Part shown: in pieces, positions 43,295 to 53,613 of the stretch | Position numbering within the stretch: position 1 is the stretch's first letter | Layout of the letters: every line of letters begins with the position of its first letter | NCBI RefSeq assembly: GCF_012676905.1 | Contig: NZ_CP051428.1 | Span: 221,001 to 285,000 of the forward strand | Source of the DNA: Paenibacillus albicereus | GTDB lineage: Bacteria > Bacillota > Bacilli > Paenibacillales > Paenibacillaceae | Direction: 5' to 3' | DNA: 64,000 nt | The notes under the pieces: model-generated | What the model was told of the DNA's origin: nothing | Seen by the model: only the letters and a program-made list of their open reading frames with translations | Databases searched by the model: none | Position numbers and translations under genes: made by a program

Positions 43295-43586
43295 ACAGGT
43301 TGAACCGTCGACCTGAAGGGGGCTGATTCGGCAGGATATGCTTTTTGCCGGAGCCTTTCGGATGGGAGCGATGGATGCGTAAGAGCCTTCGGGGGCATCC
43401 CTGCGCTTCGAGTTCTCGAGCCTGAATATATCTGGAATTCGATATAGATTCTAGCCGCTCCGCCGCGCACGTCTTCGTCCGAGGACGAGGGGGCGTGCCG
43501 CTCGGGCCAGCCGTCCGGCCGGGGCGGTCTTCCGATGGACGGGCTTCCCGTCCCCACACCTGAACAAGAAAGAAGGGACTCTTACC

Positions 43587-44414
43587 ATGGAATTGTGGTA
43601 TACCGAGAAACAGACCGAGTCGTACGGCATCACTGCCAAAGTGAAGGAAACCTACGTCCACGAGCAGACGGACTTCCAGCAGCTCGCCATGATCGAGACC
43701 GAGGAGTTCGGCACGATGCTCGTGCTCGACGGCATGGTCATGACGACCGACAAGGACGAGTTCGTCTACCATGAGATGGTCGCCCACCCGGCGCTCAACA
43801 CGCATCCGAATCCGGAGCAGGTGCTCGTCGTCGGCGGCGGAGACGGAGGCGTCGTGCGCGAGATTCTCAAGCATGAGAAGGTCAAGCGCGTCGTGCTCGT
43901 CGACATCGACGGCAAGGTCATCGAATATTCCAAGAAGTATCTGCCGAACATCGCTTCCGGCCTGGACGACGAGCGCGTCGAAGTGCACGTGAACGACGGC
44001 TTCATGCATATCCACGACCACAAGAACGAATACGACGTCATCATGGTCGACTCCACCGAGCCGGTCGGCCCGGCGGCCAACCTGTTCACGCGCGGCTTCT
44101 ACCAGGGCATCTACGAGGCGCTCAAGGAAGACGGCCTGTTCGTCGCGCAGACGGACAACCCGTGGTTCAAGGCCGACCTCATCCAGAGCGTCAACCGCGA
44201 CGTCAAGGAAGTGTTCCCGGTCGTGCGTGTGTTCTGGGCCAACGTGCCGACCTATCCGTCCGGCCTCTGGACGTTCACGATGGGCTCCAAGCAGCATGAC
44301 CCGCTCGCGGTCGACGAGACGGCGATTCCGGAGCGCGAGACCAAGTACTACACGCCGCGCCTGCACAAGGCCGCGTTCGTGCTGCCGAAGTTCGTCGAGG
44401 ACCTGGTGAAATAA
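43587..44414 (+). CDS. speE: Spermidine synthase (polyamine aminopropyltransferase)
   Basis: The 275-residue enzyme transfers the aminopropyl group of decarboxylated SAM to putrescine. Motifs are [20 protein letters not shown] at the N-terminus, [28 protein letters not shown] (nucleotide-binding loop), [12 protein letters not shown] and the catalytic Asp region [12 protein letters not shown]. The gating loop and [10 protein letters not shown] tail are normal. The ATG follows AGAAGGGACTCTTACC, and speB begins directly after its stop. Confidence 0.96.
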   Translation: MELWYTEKQTESYGITAKVKETYVHEQTDFQQLAMIETEEFGTMLVLDGMVMTTDKDEFVYHEMVAHPALNTHPNPEQVLVVGGGDGGVVREILKHEKVKRVVLVDIDGKVIEYSKKYLPNIASGLDDERVEVHVNDGFMHIHDHKNEYDVIMVDSTEPVGPAANLFTRGFYQGIYEALKEDGLFVAQTDNPWFKADLIQSVNRDVKEVFPVVRVFWANVPTYPSGLWTFTMGSKQHDPLAVDETAIPERETKYYTPRLHKAAFVLPKFVEDLVK

Positions 44415-45284
44415 ATGAAAATCGACCAGAAATACTCCGGCAACGTCTTCATCCTGAGCTCCGAGAATTATGAAGCGTCGCGCGCCGTCATCTACGGCAT
44501 GCCGATGGACTTCACCGTGAGCTTCCGTCCCGGCTCCCGCTTCGGCCCGGCCCGCGTCCGCGAGGTGTCGATCGGCCTCGAGGAGTACAGCCCGTACCTC
44601 GACCGCAGCCTCGAGGACATCGAGTACTTCGATGCCGGCGACCTGCTGCTGCCGTTCGGCAACGCGGCCCGCTCGCTCGACATCATCGGCGAGTTCGTCG
44701 CCGGCGTCTTGGCGGACGGCAAGATGCCCGTCGGCCTCGGCGGCGAGCATCTCGTCAGCTGGCCGATCTTCCAGGAGGTCTACAAGAACTATCCGGACCT
44801 CGCGATCATCCACTTCGACGCCCATGCCGACCTGCGCGAGTCGTACGAAGGCGAGCCGCTGTCCCACTCGACGCCGCTGCGCAAGGCGGCCGGCCTGATC
44901 GGCGGCCAGAACATCTACCAGTTCGGCATCCGCTCCGGGTCCCGCGAGGAGTGGCAGTTCGCCCGCGAGAACATCAACTTCCATCCGTTCGAGGTGCTCG
45001 AGCCGCTCAAGAAGGTGCTGCCGGAGCTCGAAGGACGTCCGGTCTACCTGACGATCGACATCGACGTGCTGGATCCGTCGGCCGCGCCGGGCACCGGCAC
45101 CGCCGAAGCGGGCGGCATCACGAGCAAGGAGCTTCTTGAAGCGGTGCACGCGATCGCGCGCTCCGGCGTGAACGTCGTCGGCTGCGACCTCGTGGAGGTC
45201 GCGCCGGCCTACGACCCGACGGAGCAGACGCAGATCGTCGCTGCCAAGGTCATCCGCGAGATGCTGCTCGGCTTCATCAAGTAA
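44415..45284 (+). CDS. speB: Agmatinase
   Basis: This 289-residue ureohydrolase converts agmatine to putrescine and urea, supplying the substrate of SpeE. Binuclear manganese ligands are visible in GGEHLVSWP, IIHFDAHADLRE and TIDIDVLDPSAAPGTG. The C-terminal VGCDLVEVAPAYDPTEQT is typical. The ATG abuts the speE stop with no gap, which fits coupled expression. Confidence 0.96.
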   Translation: MKIDQKYSGNVFILSSENYEASRAVIYGMPMDFTVSFRPGSRFGPARVREVSIGLEEYSPYLDRSLEDIEYFDAGDLLLPFGNAARSLDIIGEFVAGVLADGKMPVGLGGEHLVSWPIFQEVYKNYPDLAIIHFDAHADLRESYEGEPLSHSTPLRKAAGLIGGQNIYQFGIRSGSREEWQFARENINFHPFEVLEPLKKVLPELEGRPVYLTIDIDVLDPSAAPGTGTAEAGGITSKELLEAVHAIARSGVNVVGCDLVEVAPAYDPTEQTQIVAAKVIREMLLGFIK

Positions 45285-45295
45285 AGGATGTTCGT

Positions 45296-45330
45296 TCCCC
45301 GTCGCTTCCTTCGGAAGGACGGGGATTTTT
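45296..45330 (+). terminator. Rho-independent terminator of speE-speB
   Basis: CCCCGTC pairs with GACGGGG and is followed by ATTTTT, twelve bases after the speB stop. Confidence 0.85.
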
Positions 45331-45410
45331 CGCTTTCGGCGGCGCCGGCTGCTTGAACCTCTTTTTCTTTGGCCATACTGGCTGATAGAATCCAAGGAGG
45401 TGCTTGAACG

Positions 45411-45674
45411 ATGGGATTGCTGCCGATACATGAGCATCTGGCGGAGCTGTGGACGATCCGCGAGCGCCGCGCGCTGACGAGCGAGGAGCAGGCGGACTTC
45501 GAGCATTGCTTGGCGGTGAACGCCTCGCATTGCCGTCGTCTGGCCAATCTGTACAATATGTCGCTGCTGGCGTCGATGACGGACGATACGGAGTGGCATC
45601 ACGAAATTTGCGGCAAGATCGAGAAGCTCGACGGCACGCCGCCGGCGTTCCGGGGCAAGAACGGCCAGATGTAG
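45411..45674 (+). CDS. Small conserved Paenibacillaceae protein (DUF7667-like)
   Basis: The product has 87 residues, beginning MGLLPIHEHLAELWTIRERR, then LTSEEQADFEHCLAVNASHC and a C-terminal DTEWHHEICGKIEKLDG. It is helical and has no signal peptide. The pattern is one I associate with small hypothetical proteins of Paenibacillus (DUF7667), with no known function. An ideal AAGGAGGTG precedes the ATG, and an A+T-rich promoter-like stretch lies upstream. Confidence 0.75.
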   Translation: MGLLPIHEHLAELWTIRERRALTSEEQADFEHCLAVNASHCRRLANLYNMSLLASMTDDTEWHHEICGKIEKLDGTPPAFRGKNGQM

Positions 45675-45790
45675 ACGGCTTGCAGGCGCCCTCCAGCCTC
45701 GCTCGGCACGACACGCCGGCGGAGCAGGCCTCGCGCTCGACACGCCGTCTGCCGGCTCGTCTCGGCTTGCCGCTCCAAGGAGGGGTCCGG

Positions 45791-46321
45791 TTGCCGGAAC
45801 CGATCAAAGTCTACTCGTTCCCGCCGCTCATCGAGCCGGGGGCGACCGTGCTCGTTCTGGGCAGCATGCCCGGCGTCAAGTCGCTGCAAGCGCAGCGCTA
45901 CTACGCCAACGACCGCAATTTTCTGTGGCGCATCCTCTACGCTCTGTCCGGCCGCGAGCCGGACGAGACGTACGAGGAACGCGTCCGGTATGCCGCAAGC
46001 ATCGGAGTCGGCATGTGGGACATGATCGGCTCGTGCGTGCGGCCGGGCAGCCTGGACATGAACATCCGCGATGCCGAGCCGAACGACCTGCCGGGGCTCG
46101 TTGCCGCCCACCCGACGCTGCGGGCGCTCGTGTTCAACGGCACGAAGTCGCACTCGATCTACTTGAAGCATTTCAAGGGGCATCCGACCCTCGCGGGGCT
46201 GGACCTGCTGCGGATGCCGTCGACCAGCCCCGTGCCGACTCCGGCGATGCGCACGCTGGAGGACCGGCTGCGGGAGTGGACGCGGCTGAGGCCGTATTTG
46301 CGCTTTCCCTCCGACCGCTAG
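45791..46321 (+). CDS. UDG-superfamily DNA-deoxyinosine glycosylase
   Basis: The 176-residue protein begins at a TTG with CAAGGAGGGG just upstream. It carries the motif LVLGSMPGVKSLQAQRYYAN at about residues 18-37, with NDRNFLWRILYAL and a C-terminal LRMPSTSPVPTPAM. This combination marks the single-domain UDG-like DNA-deoxyinosine glycosylase group, which removes deaminated bases. An in-frame extension upstream (to 45449) shows no site and overlaps the preceding gene. Confidence 0.85.
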   Translation: MPEPIKVYSFPPLIEPGATVLVLGSMPGVKSLQAQRYYANDRNFLWRILYALSGREPDETYEERVRYAASIGVGMWDMIGSCVRPGSLDMNIRDAEPNDLPGLVAAHPTLRALVFNGTKSHSIYLKHFKGHPTLAGLDLLRMPSTSPVPTPAMRTLEDRLREWTRLRPYLRFPSDR

Positions 46322-46342
46322 CTTTCCGGGGGACGCCGCTTC

Positions 46343-46380
46343 AAGCCGCCGGGCTGTCTTCGCAGCCGAGGCGGCTTTTT
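46343..46380 (+). terminator. Rho-independent terminator
   Basis: AAGCCGCC(GGGCTG) pairs with (CAGCCGA)GGCGGCTT and ends in a T-tract, 21 bases after the glycosylase stop. Confidence 0.85.
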
Positions 46381-46402
46381 GCATGGGCTCGTGGGGAGCT
46401 CA

Positions 46403-46431
46403 TTGAAACTTTTGCCCGCCATGTATATAGT
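46403..46431 (+). promoter_or_regulatory. Sigma-A promoter of ywiB-argS
   Basis: TTGAAA (46403-46408), a 17-base spacer and TATAGT (46426-46431) form a good promoter. The predicted transcript begins near 46438. The only in-frame ATG upstream of the ywiB body (46421) lies between -35 and -10 and so could not be in the mRNA. Confidence 0.72.
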
Positions 46432-46474
46432 AAATAGGAACAATCGACAGGAAGCGCCAGAGGAGGAGAACGCC

Positions 46475-47026
46475 ATCGAACGGAAGGATCGAGCCGCGCA
46501 GCCGGAAAGATCGGACGGGAACGGCGCCGCCGGCGGCGCCGAAGCCGGTCCGGAGGCGAAATCCCCTCAGCAGCCGGCCTCGAGCCCTGGAGCCGGCCCC
46601 GGCAAGCTTGCCGTCGACATCGCCGTCAGCAGCACGCAGGACGGCAAGCGCGAGCCTGCCGCGCGCCACCATGGCGAGCTGATTTCCAAGGGGCGCTCTC
46701 TCTACCTGCGCTACGAGGAGCGGGACGAGCTGCACGGCGTCGTGCGCACGACGCTCCGGTGGAACGGCGAGGAGCTGACGCTCACGCGGCGCGGCGGACT
46801 GGAGTCCGACCAGACGTTCGCGGCCGGGCAGTCGCGCGGAGGACGCTACGCGTCCCCGCATCTGTCGTTCCCTCTCGTCACCGAGACGGAGGAGCTGGCC
46901 GCATCGTCCCCCGGAGAGGGACTGCTGCCGCTGACGCTGTCGTGGACGTACCGGCTGCGCATCGAAGACCAGTCAAGCGGCCGCTTCCAATTGCGGCTTA
47001 CGATACAGGAGGCTAATCAACCATGA
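46475..47026 (+). CDS. ywiB: DUF1934 (YwiB-family) beta-barrel protein
   Basis: The conserved body (about 120 residues) begins [15 protein letters not shown] and continues [29 protein letters not shown] and [20 protein letters not shown], the DUF1934/YwiB calycin-like barrel. Before it is an acidic, Gly/Ala-rich N-terminus. The best start is an ATC at 46475 that sits eight bases after AGGAGG. The upstream ATG (46421) has no ribosome site and lies inside the promoter. The stop overlaps the argS ATG. ywiB-argS is a conserved pair; the function of YwiB is unknown. Confidence 0.8.
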   Translation: MERKDRAAQPERSDGNGAAGGAEAGPEAKSPQQPASSPGAGPGKLAVDIAVSSTQDGKREPAARHHGELISKGRSLYLRYEERDELHGVVRTTLRWNGEELTLTRRGGLESDQTFAAGQSRGGRYASPHLSFPLVTETEELAASSPGEGLLPLTLSWTYRLRIEDQSSGRFQLRLTIQEANQP

Positions 47027-48699
47027 GTCAGAACGTGCTGGAGCAAGTCTATACCGCCATCCGCGAGGGCATCGCCGATGCCGTCGTCGCCGCCGGGCTG
47101 GCGCCCCGCGAGGAGCTGCCGGTGTTCGTGCTGGAGGTGCCCCGCGACAAATCCCACGGCGACCTCGCGACGAACGCCGCGATGCAGCTGACCAAGCTCG
47201 CCCGCAAAAATCCGCGCCAGATCGCCGAGGCGATCCTGGAGCATCTGGACAAAGGCAAGGCGTCCATCCTGTCGGCGGAAATCGCCGGCCCGGGCTTCAT
47301 CAACTTCCGCCTGGACCGCGCCTACCTGTATCCGGTCGTCGGCCAGGTCGAAGCCGCCGGGGAGAACTACGGACGCGGCGCCGGCACCGGCAAGCGCGTG
47401 GAGGTGGAATTCGTCAGCGCCAACCCGACCGGCAGCCTGCATCTGGGCCATGCCCGCGGCGCGGCCGTCGGCGATGCGCTGTGCAACGTGCTCGACTTCG
47501 CCGGCAACGAAGTGACGCGCGAATACTACATCAACGACGCGGGCGCGCAGGTGAACAACCTCGCCAAGTCGATCGAGGCGCGCTACCGCCAGCAGCTCGG
47601 CCAGCAGGCGGAGCTGCCGGAGGACGGCTACCATGGCGAGGACATCGTCGGCTTCGCCAAGGCGCTGGCGGAGGAGAAGGGAGACGGACTGCTCTCGCTG
47701 ACGGACGAGGAGCGCTTCGCGTTCTTCAAGGCGTACGGCCTCGAGCGCGAGCTCGGCAAGATCAAGCGCGACCTCGAGCGCTTCCGCGTGCCGTTCGACC
47801 TGTGGTACAGCGAGACGACCCTGTACGACAAGGGGCTCGTGACGCAAGCGCTCGACGCGCTCCGGGAGCAGGGCCACGTGTACGAGGAGGAAGGCGCGAC
47901 TTGGCTCAATACGACCGCCTTCGGCGACGACAAGAACCGCGTCCTCATCAAGAACGACGGCTCCTACACGTACCTGACGCCGGACATCGCGTATCATCGG
48001 GACAAGTACGGCCGCGGCTACGACACGATGATCAACATCTGGGGCGCGGACCATCACGGCTACATCCCGCGCATGAAGGCCGCCATGGAGGCGCTCGGCA
48101 ACGATCCGGACAAGCTCGTCGTGCTGATCGCCCAGATGGTCAGCCTGTTCCAGAACGGCGAGAAGGTCAAGATGTCCAAGCGCACCGGCAAGGCCGTCAC
48201 GATGGAGGACCTGATGGACGAAGTCGGCGTCGACGCAATCCGTTATTTCTTTACGATGCGCAGCATGGACTCGCATCTGGACTTCGACATGGACCTGGCC
48301 GTCTCCACCTCCAACGAGAACCCGGTCTACTACGTGCAGTACGCCCATGCGCGCATCTGCAGCATCCTGCGCCAGGCGGAGGAGCAGGGCGTGAGCCGGC
48401 TGCCGCTGGAGCAGGTGGAGCTCACGCGGCTGACGAGCGAGCATGAGTACGATCTGCTGCTCAAGCTCGCCGAGTACCCGCAGGAGATCCGCCAGGCGGC
48501 CGAGCAGCATGCGCCGCATCGCCTCGTGCGCTACGTGTACGAGCTGGCCTCCCAGCTCCACAGCTATTACCGCGCCGAGCGGGCCATCACGGAGGATGCG
48601 GCTCAGACGCAGGCGCGACTCGCCCTGCTGGCCGCCGTCCGCACCGTCATCGCGAGCGCGCTGCGCCTGATCGGCGTATCCGCGCCGGAGCGCATGTAG
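47023..48699 (+). CDS. argS: Arginyl-tRNA synthetase
   Basis: The 558-residue class I synthetase charges tRNA-Arg. Visible parts are the N-terminal additional domain, the HIGH motif as HLGHARG (about residue 143), [15 protein letters not shown], the KMSKS equivalent VKMSKRTGK (about 384) and a C-terminal anticodon-binding helical domain beginning near [11 protein letters not shown]. The length is normal. Its ATG overlaps the ywiB stop, and GGAGG lies ten bases upstream. Confidence 0.97.
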   Translation: MSQNVLEQVYTAIREGIADAVVAAGLAPREELPVFVLEVPRDKSHGDLATNAAMQLTKLARKNPRQIAEAILEHLDKGKASILSAEIAGPGFINFRLDRAYLYPVVGQVEAAGENYGRGAGTGKRVEVEFVSANPTGSLHLGHARGAAVGDALCNVLDFAGNEVTREYYINDAGAQVNNLAKSIEARYRQQLGQQAELPEDGYHGEDIVGFAKALAEEKGDGLLSLTDEERFAFFKAYGLERELGKIKRDLERFRVPFDLWYSETTLYDKGLVTQALDALREQGHVYEEEGATWLNTTAFGDDKNRVLIKNDGSYTYLTPDIAYHRDKYGRGYDTMINIWGADHHGYIPRMKAAMEALGNDPDKLVVLIAQMVSLFQNGEKVKMSKRTGKAVTMEDLMDEVGVDAIRYFFTMRSMDSHLDFDMDLAVSTSNENPVYYVQYAHARICSILRQAEEQGVSRLPLEQVELTRLTSEHEYDLLLKLAEYPQEIRQAAEQHAPHRLVRYVYELASQLHSYYRAERAITEDAAQTQARLALLAAVRTVIASALRLIGVSAPERM

Positions 48700-48721
48700 C
48701 CGCTGCCCTTGGAGCCGATAG

Positions 48722-48755
48722 AAAAGCCGCCGGAGCCTCAGGCCTCGGCGGCTTT
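48722..48755. terminator. Convergent terminator overlapping a coding end
   Basis: AAAGCCGCCGGAG pairs with CCTCGGCGGCTTT. The right arm encodes the last residues of the subtilase gene, so the terminator serves argS and is also part of the opposing gene. Confidence 0.7.
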
Positions 48756-49856
48756 CATCATTTTCAGGACGTCGAGCTCGCCCGGCGTGCGCCCTTCCTT
48801 CGCTCCGCGAAGAGGCACCATCGAGCGCTTGAGGATGGATTTGATCTCGCCCGGATCGAGCTCGGGCTGATGGGCGAGCAGCAGGGCCACCGCGCCGCTC
48901 ACATGCGAGGTCGCCATCGACGTGCCGCTCATTTCATGGTACTTTCCTTTCAGCCAGGCCGAGTGGATGCGGTCGCCCGGAGCGTAGATGTCGATGTAGG
49001 GGCCGCGGTTGCTGAAGGCCGCGATGCGGCGCAGCCGGTTCGTCGCGCCGACCGAGATCGTCTGCGGATACCGGGCGGGGTAGTCGACCGAGCGTCGGCG
49101 GCCGTCGTTGCCCGAGGAGGCGATGATGACGACGCCGGCGTTCGTCGCGCTGATGACGGCGTTGTGCAGCGACTTGCTGCGCGACTTCATGCCGAAGCTC
49201 ATGTTGATGATGTTCATGCCGCTGCGGACGCACCATTCGATGCCGAGGATGATGTCCGACACATAGGCGCTGCCGTTCTGGTCGAACGCCTTGACCGGGT
49301 AGACGACGGAGCGCGGAGCGACGCCGATCATGCCGCCCGGCTGGTTGGCCGCGGCGATCGTGCCGGCGATATGGGTGCCGTGCCCGTTGTCGTCATGAGG
49401 CAGCTGGCCGCGGTCGATCAGATTGATGCCGCGGCCGAGCGAGGCTTTGAGATCGGGATGGTTATGGTCGACGCCGGTGTCGATGACGCCGATCTTGATC
49501 CGATGGCCCGTCGTCCGGTTCCAGGCGAGGGGAGCGCGGATCTGCTGCACGCCCCAGGGCAGGCCCTTTTCGGGCATCGTCTTGGGCAGGCCGGACGCTT
49601 TCATCGTAATCCGGCGGTCCTCCTCGGCCATCACGCCGTCGGTCGGAGGGGGAGGAGGCTGCAAGGCGGGCAGCGCCAGGCTGACCGCCTGGACGAGAGG
49701 CAAGGGAACGAGACGTTCAGGCGGAAGAAGGGCTTCCCGACATGCTTGCAGGAAGGCCCGATAATCTTGCGAATGGCGGAATGTAAGCATGAGCCGTTGG
49801 GCCGGAGAGCCGGCGGAGGCGGGGAGGTCGCGCAGCCAGCGGAGCAGATGATCCAA
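48738..49856 (-). CDS. Subtilisin-like serine peptidase (S8)
   Basis: The product has 372 residues from a TTG at 49856 that has CAGGAGGG upstream. The triad is present: Asp126 in GVIDTGVDHNHPD, His159 in NGHGTHIAGT and Ser in GTSMATSHVSG (about 310). There is no signal peptide. About 110 N-terminal residues form a propeptide-like region with a Pro run (PPPPPT). It resembles intracellular/AprX-type subtilases. A frame extension to 49988 overlaps other features and has no site. Confidence 0.9.
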   Translation of the reverse strand: MDHLLRWLRDLPASAGSPAQRLMLTFRHSQDYRAFLQACREALLPPERLVPLPLVQAVSLALPALQPPPPPTDGVMAEEDRRITMKASGLPKTMPEKGLPWGVQQIRAPLAWNRTTGHRIKIGVIDTGVDHNHPDLKASLGRGINLIDRGQLPHDDNGHGTHIAGTIAAANQPGGMIGVAPRSVVYPVKAFDQNGSAYVSDIILGIEWCVRSGMNIINMSFGMKSRSKSLHNAVISATNAGVVIIASSGNDGRRRSVDYPARYPQTISVGATNRLRRIAAFSNRGPYIDIYAPGDRIHSAWLKGKYHEMSGTSMATSHVSGAVALLLAHQPELDPGEIKSILKRSMVPLRGAKEGRTPGELDVLKMMKAAEA

Positions 49857-50257
49857 GATGAGTCCCTCCTGACGGACAATGCTTGGATAGTGTATGAGGG
49901 GCCGCCCTCCGCCCGATAGAGCCATCGGCCCGTTTTTGCCCCAATTTGGGCCGCGGCTCGTGTCAATCGCCCTCCGCTCTTCATACAATGCAAGTAAGAG
50001 TCGTCGGACTCTTGCAGCCGGGAATCCGCCGCTCCTTTCCGGAAGGCGCTCCAGGCGGAAGGATACAGTCAGGAGCGAAGGGGCAGCCCTTCGTTCTTCC
50101 TTTTCGAGGATGGATGCGACCTTCGGACGAGGGACAAGCCCTCTCGAGGAGCGCCTTGATTTTTTGAGGCAAATAGGTTTTACTAAAGGTTGACTGTGGA
50201 CAAGATGGAACCATATTGAGCTGCGTATGATTATCCGAGAGGATGTGTCTGGATTAG
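49857..50257. other. Divergent intergenic region before rpoE
   Basis: This 400-base region contains no gene I can support. A TTGACT (50190-50195) with weak -10 candidates 16-18 bases downstream may be the rpoE promoter. Inverted repeats such as CTCGAGGAGCG and an A/T run (about 50158-50180) are present but no clear terminator. Confidence 0.45.
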
Positions 50258-50809
50258 ATGAGCACGAACCTGTCTCAAAAATTCGATGCGGAGCGGCTGC
50301 GCGAGATGCCGATGGTCGATCTGGCCTTCGAAGTGCTGAAAGCGGCCAATACGCCCTACTATTATCGAGACCTGATGAAGGAGATCGCCAAATACCGCGG
50401 TCTGACGGAAGAGGAAGTCAACAACGTGATCGCCCAGGTCTACACGGAGATCAACATCGACGGCCGCTTTGCCTGCGTCGGCAGCAACACCTGGGGCCTG
50501 AAGCGCTGGTACCCGGTCGAGAAGAACGAGGATCCGATCACGAACGCCAAGCGTCCGCGCATCATCAACGACGATGACGATCTTGAGGACGAGGAGCCGT
50601 TCGAGGCGGAGGAGGAGGACACCTACGCCGAGGGCGAGGAGGACTTCGACCTGTTCGACGAGGACCGCGAGTTCGACGAGAGCGAAGAGGAAGACGCCGA
50701 GGCGGTCGACGAGACGATCGAGGAGGAAGACGCCCAAGCCGAAGAATCGGACGACGACGAAGAAGATTTCGAGGACGAGGACTCCGACGAAGAGGAAGAC
50801 GGCAAGTAA
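50258..50809 (+). CDS. rpoE: RNA polymerase delta subunit
   Basis: This 183-residue delta factor has an N-terminal HARE-HTH domain at about residues 1-95: MPMVDLAFEVLKAANTPYYY, RDLMKEIAKYRGL and RFACVGSNTWGLKRWYP. The C-terminus (about 105-182) is almost wholly Asp/Glu and is disordered. Delta binds core RNA polymerase and speeds recycling. The ATG at 50258 has AGAGGATG further upstream. A terminator follows, and pyrG lies next, as in B. subtilis. Confidence 0.96.
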   Translation: MSTNLSQKFDAERLREMPMVDLAFEVLKAANTPYYYRDLMKEIAKYRGLTEEEVNNVIAQVYTEINIDGRFACVGSNTWGLKRWYPVEKNEDPITNAKRPRIINDDDDLEDEEPFEAEEEDTYAEGEEDFDLFDEDREFDESEEEDAEAVDETIEEEDAQAEESDDDEEDFEDEDSDEEEDGK

Positions 50810-50847
50810 CGCCCACGGTTTTCGCCTGCCTGCGGCGGGCCGCTTCG

Positions 50848-50870
50848 AGGCCCCTGCGGGGCCTTTTTTT
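50848..50870 (+). terminator. Rho-independent terminator of rpoE
   Basis: AGGCCCC-TGC-GGGGCCT is followed by seven T, 40 bases after the stop. Confidence 0.92.
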
Positions 50871-50906
50871 ATGGATGGAAGCTCGGCGCGGAAGTCCGGC
50901 TTGTCC

Positions 50907-50936
50907 TTGACAGGGCGGATTGCGGTGAGATAAACT
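50907..50936 (+). promoter_or_regulatory. pyrG: pyrG promoter with GGGC initiation
   Basis: TTGACA (50907-50912) and TAAACT (50931-50936) are 18 bases apart. Seven bases after the -10 the sequence reads GGGCTT (50944 onward). In B. subtilis the pyrG transcript starts with GGGC, where low CTP makes RNA polymerase add extra G residues. The match in start sequence and spacing supports the same control. Confidence 0.82.
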
Positions 50937-51052
50937 ATTGCATGGGCTTTTTGAAGCTTTTCGTGAAACCATCATCAGCTCAAGGCTGCGGCGCACCGGT
51001 CCCGTTTGGGAGCCGGGAAGCGTTCGGCCTGCATATTTGCATGGGTGATTGT

Positions 51053-51088
51053 AAAAAGTGCCCCCTTTATATGGGTGACACTTTTTTT
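51053..51088 (+). terminator. pyrG leader attenuator
   Basis: AAAAAGTG pairs with CACTTTTTTT around an inner C-rich arm (GTGCCCCCTTT) and GGGTG. The hairpin lies 109 bases into the leader and 86 bases before pyrG. Its C/T-rich 5' arm could pair with a poly-G 5' end, preventing termination when CTP is low. Confidence 0.82.
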
Positions 51089-51170
51089 GTTTTTATATGG
51101 GGTCTGCGCCATGTTTTGGGGCAGGCCTGGGCAACCTTTAATTAACCATAGGGGCATGGAGGGGTACTAA

Positions 51171-52775
<1,605 letters not shown>

Positions 52776-52806
52776 GGGCAGGGCGAGCAAGCCTCTCTAT
52801 TTCCTT

Positions 52807-52847
52807 GGCCGTCCGGCATCGCGTACCGCGATCCGGGCGGCTTTTTT
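52807..52847 (+). terminator. Rho-independent terminator of pyrG
   Basis: GGCCGTCCGG pairs with CCGGGCGGC(T) around a loop that itself contains GCGTACCGC, and ends in six T. Confidence 0.85.
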
Positions 52848-53004
52848 CCGTCTTGCAGAAGGAGATGGAAGGAGCAGGGCGAATATAGGGGGTGGGCAAA
52901 TCAGGAGCTGTCGCCATGCCGTCTCATCGCCGCAAACGCCAAAGGATCCGACACATAGAGCAGCTAGTTCTGTCGAAGAGAGAACCTAACGGGAGGTAGA
53001 GAAG

Positions 53005-53406
53005 TTGGACAAGAAGAAGGTACTCATCGTGGATGACCAGAACGGAATCCGCGTGCTGCTGATGGAGGTATTTACGAGCGAGGGATATACGACCTACCAG
53101 GCTTCCAACGGCAAGTTGGCCCTGGAGATCGTCCGCAGCGAAAGTCCCGACCTGGTCCTGCTGGACATGAAGATTCCCGGCATGGACGGACTGGAGATCC
53201 TCAAGCACGTCAAGGCGATCGACCGCAGCATCAAGGTCATCATGATGACGGCATACGGCGAGCTCGACATGATCAAGGAAGCGACCGATCTCGGCGCCGT
53301 CATGCACTTCACCAAGCCGTTCGATATCGATGAGATGAGGCTCGCGGTCAACATGCAGCTGCGCCGCGACGACGAGAACAACAGCAAATACGCCATCGGG
53401 TCCTGA
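53005..53406 (+). CDS. spo0F: Sporulation phosphorelay response regulator Spo0F
   Basis: This 133-residue single-domain receiver starts at a TTG after GGGAGG. Key residues are the acidic pair in [11 protein letters not shown] (positions 10-11), the phosphorylated Asp54 in [12 protein letters not shown], Thr in MMTAYGE and Lys104 in HFTKPFD. There is no output domain, as expected for Spo0F, which passes phosphate to Spo0B and then Spo0A. It has about nine residues more at the C-terminus than the B. subtilis protein. fbaA and tal, which follow spo0F in B. subtilis, are absent here. Confidence 0.95.
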   Translation: MDKKKVLIVDDQNGIRVLLMEVFTSEGYTTYQASNGKLALEIVRSESPDLVLLDMKIPGMDGLEILKHVKAIDRSIKVIMMTAYGELDMIKEATDLGAVMHFTKPFDIDEMRLAVNMQLRRDDENNSKYAIGS

Positions 53407-53439
53407 GCAGCAGGGCCTGTTTTTATGCCCGGACAAGTA

Positions 53440-53448
53440 TGATATAAT
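53440..53448 (+). promoter_or_regulatory. Extended -10 promoter of murA
   Basis: TGATATAAT is a perfect -10 with the TGn extension. The -35 position shows no good match. Transcription from here gives a leader of about 160 bases before murA, with a 24-base palindromic hairpin at 53555-53578. Confidence 0.65.
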
Positions 53449-53613
53449 AGCCCAGAATGACCCGCTTCATTGGACTGAACCAACCACAAACGATGAGCGC
53501 GCGCCCTTGCAGCTGCATTGCCGGCGCGCGCTGCGTTGTTTTCAGCTGCAGGGCGCCGGCGCGTCTGGACGCGCCGGCGATGCCTGCTTCTTCTCGGGGA
53601 GGATACAGCAGTA

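Noticed and set aside
40998..45743. A 1581-residue minus-strand frame through speE and speB
   Set aside because: The upper half is opposite the well-identified speE and speB genes and has no domain. The PBP begins at the GTG at 43139 with a good ribosome site.
50942..51145. 67-residue frame between rpoE and pyrG
   Set aside because: Its ATG (50942) lies two bases before the predicted transcript start, and its body covers the attenuator hairpin.
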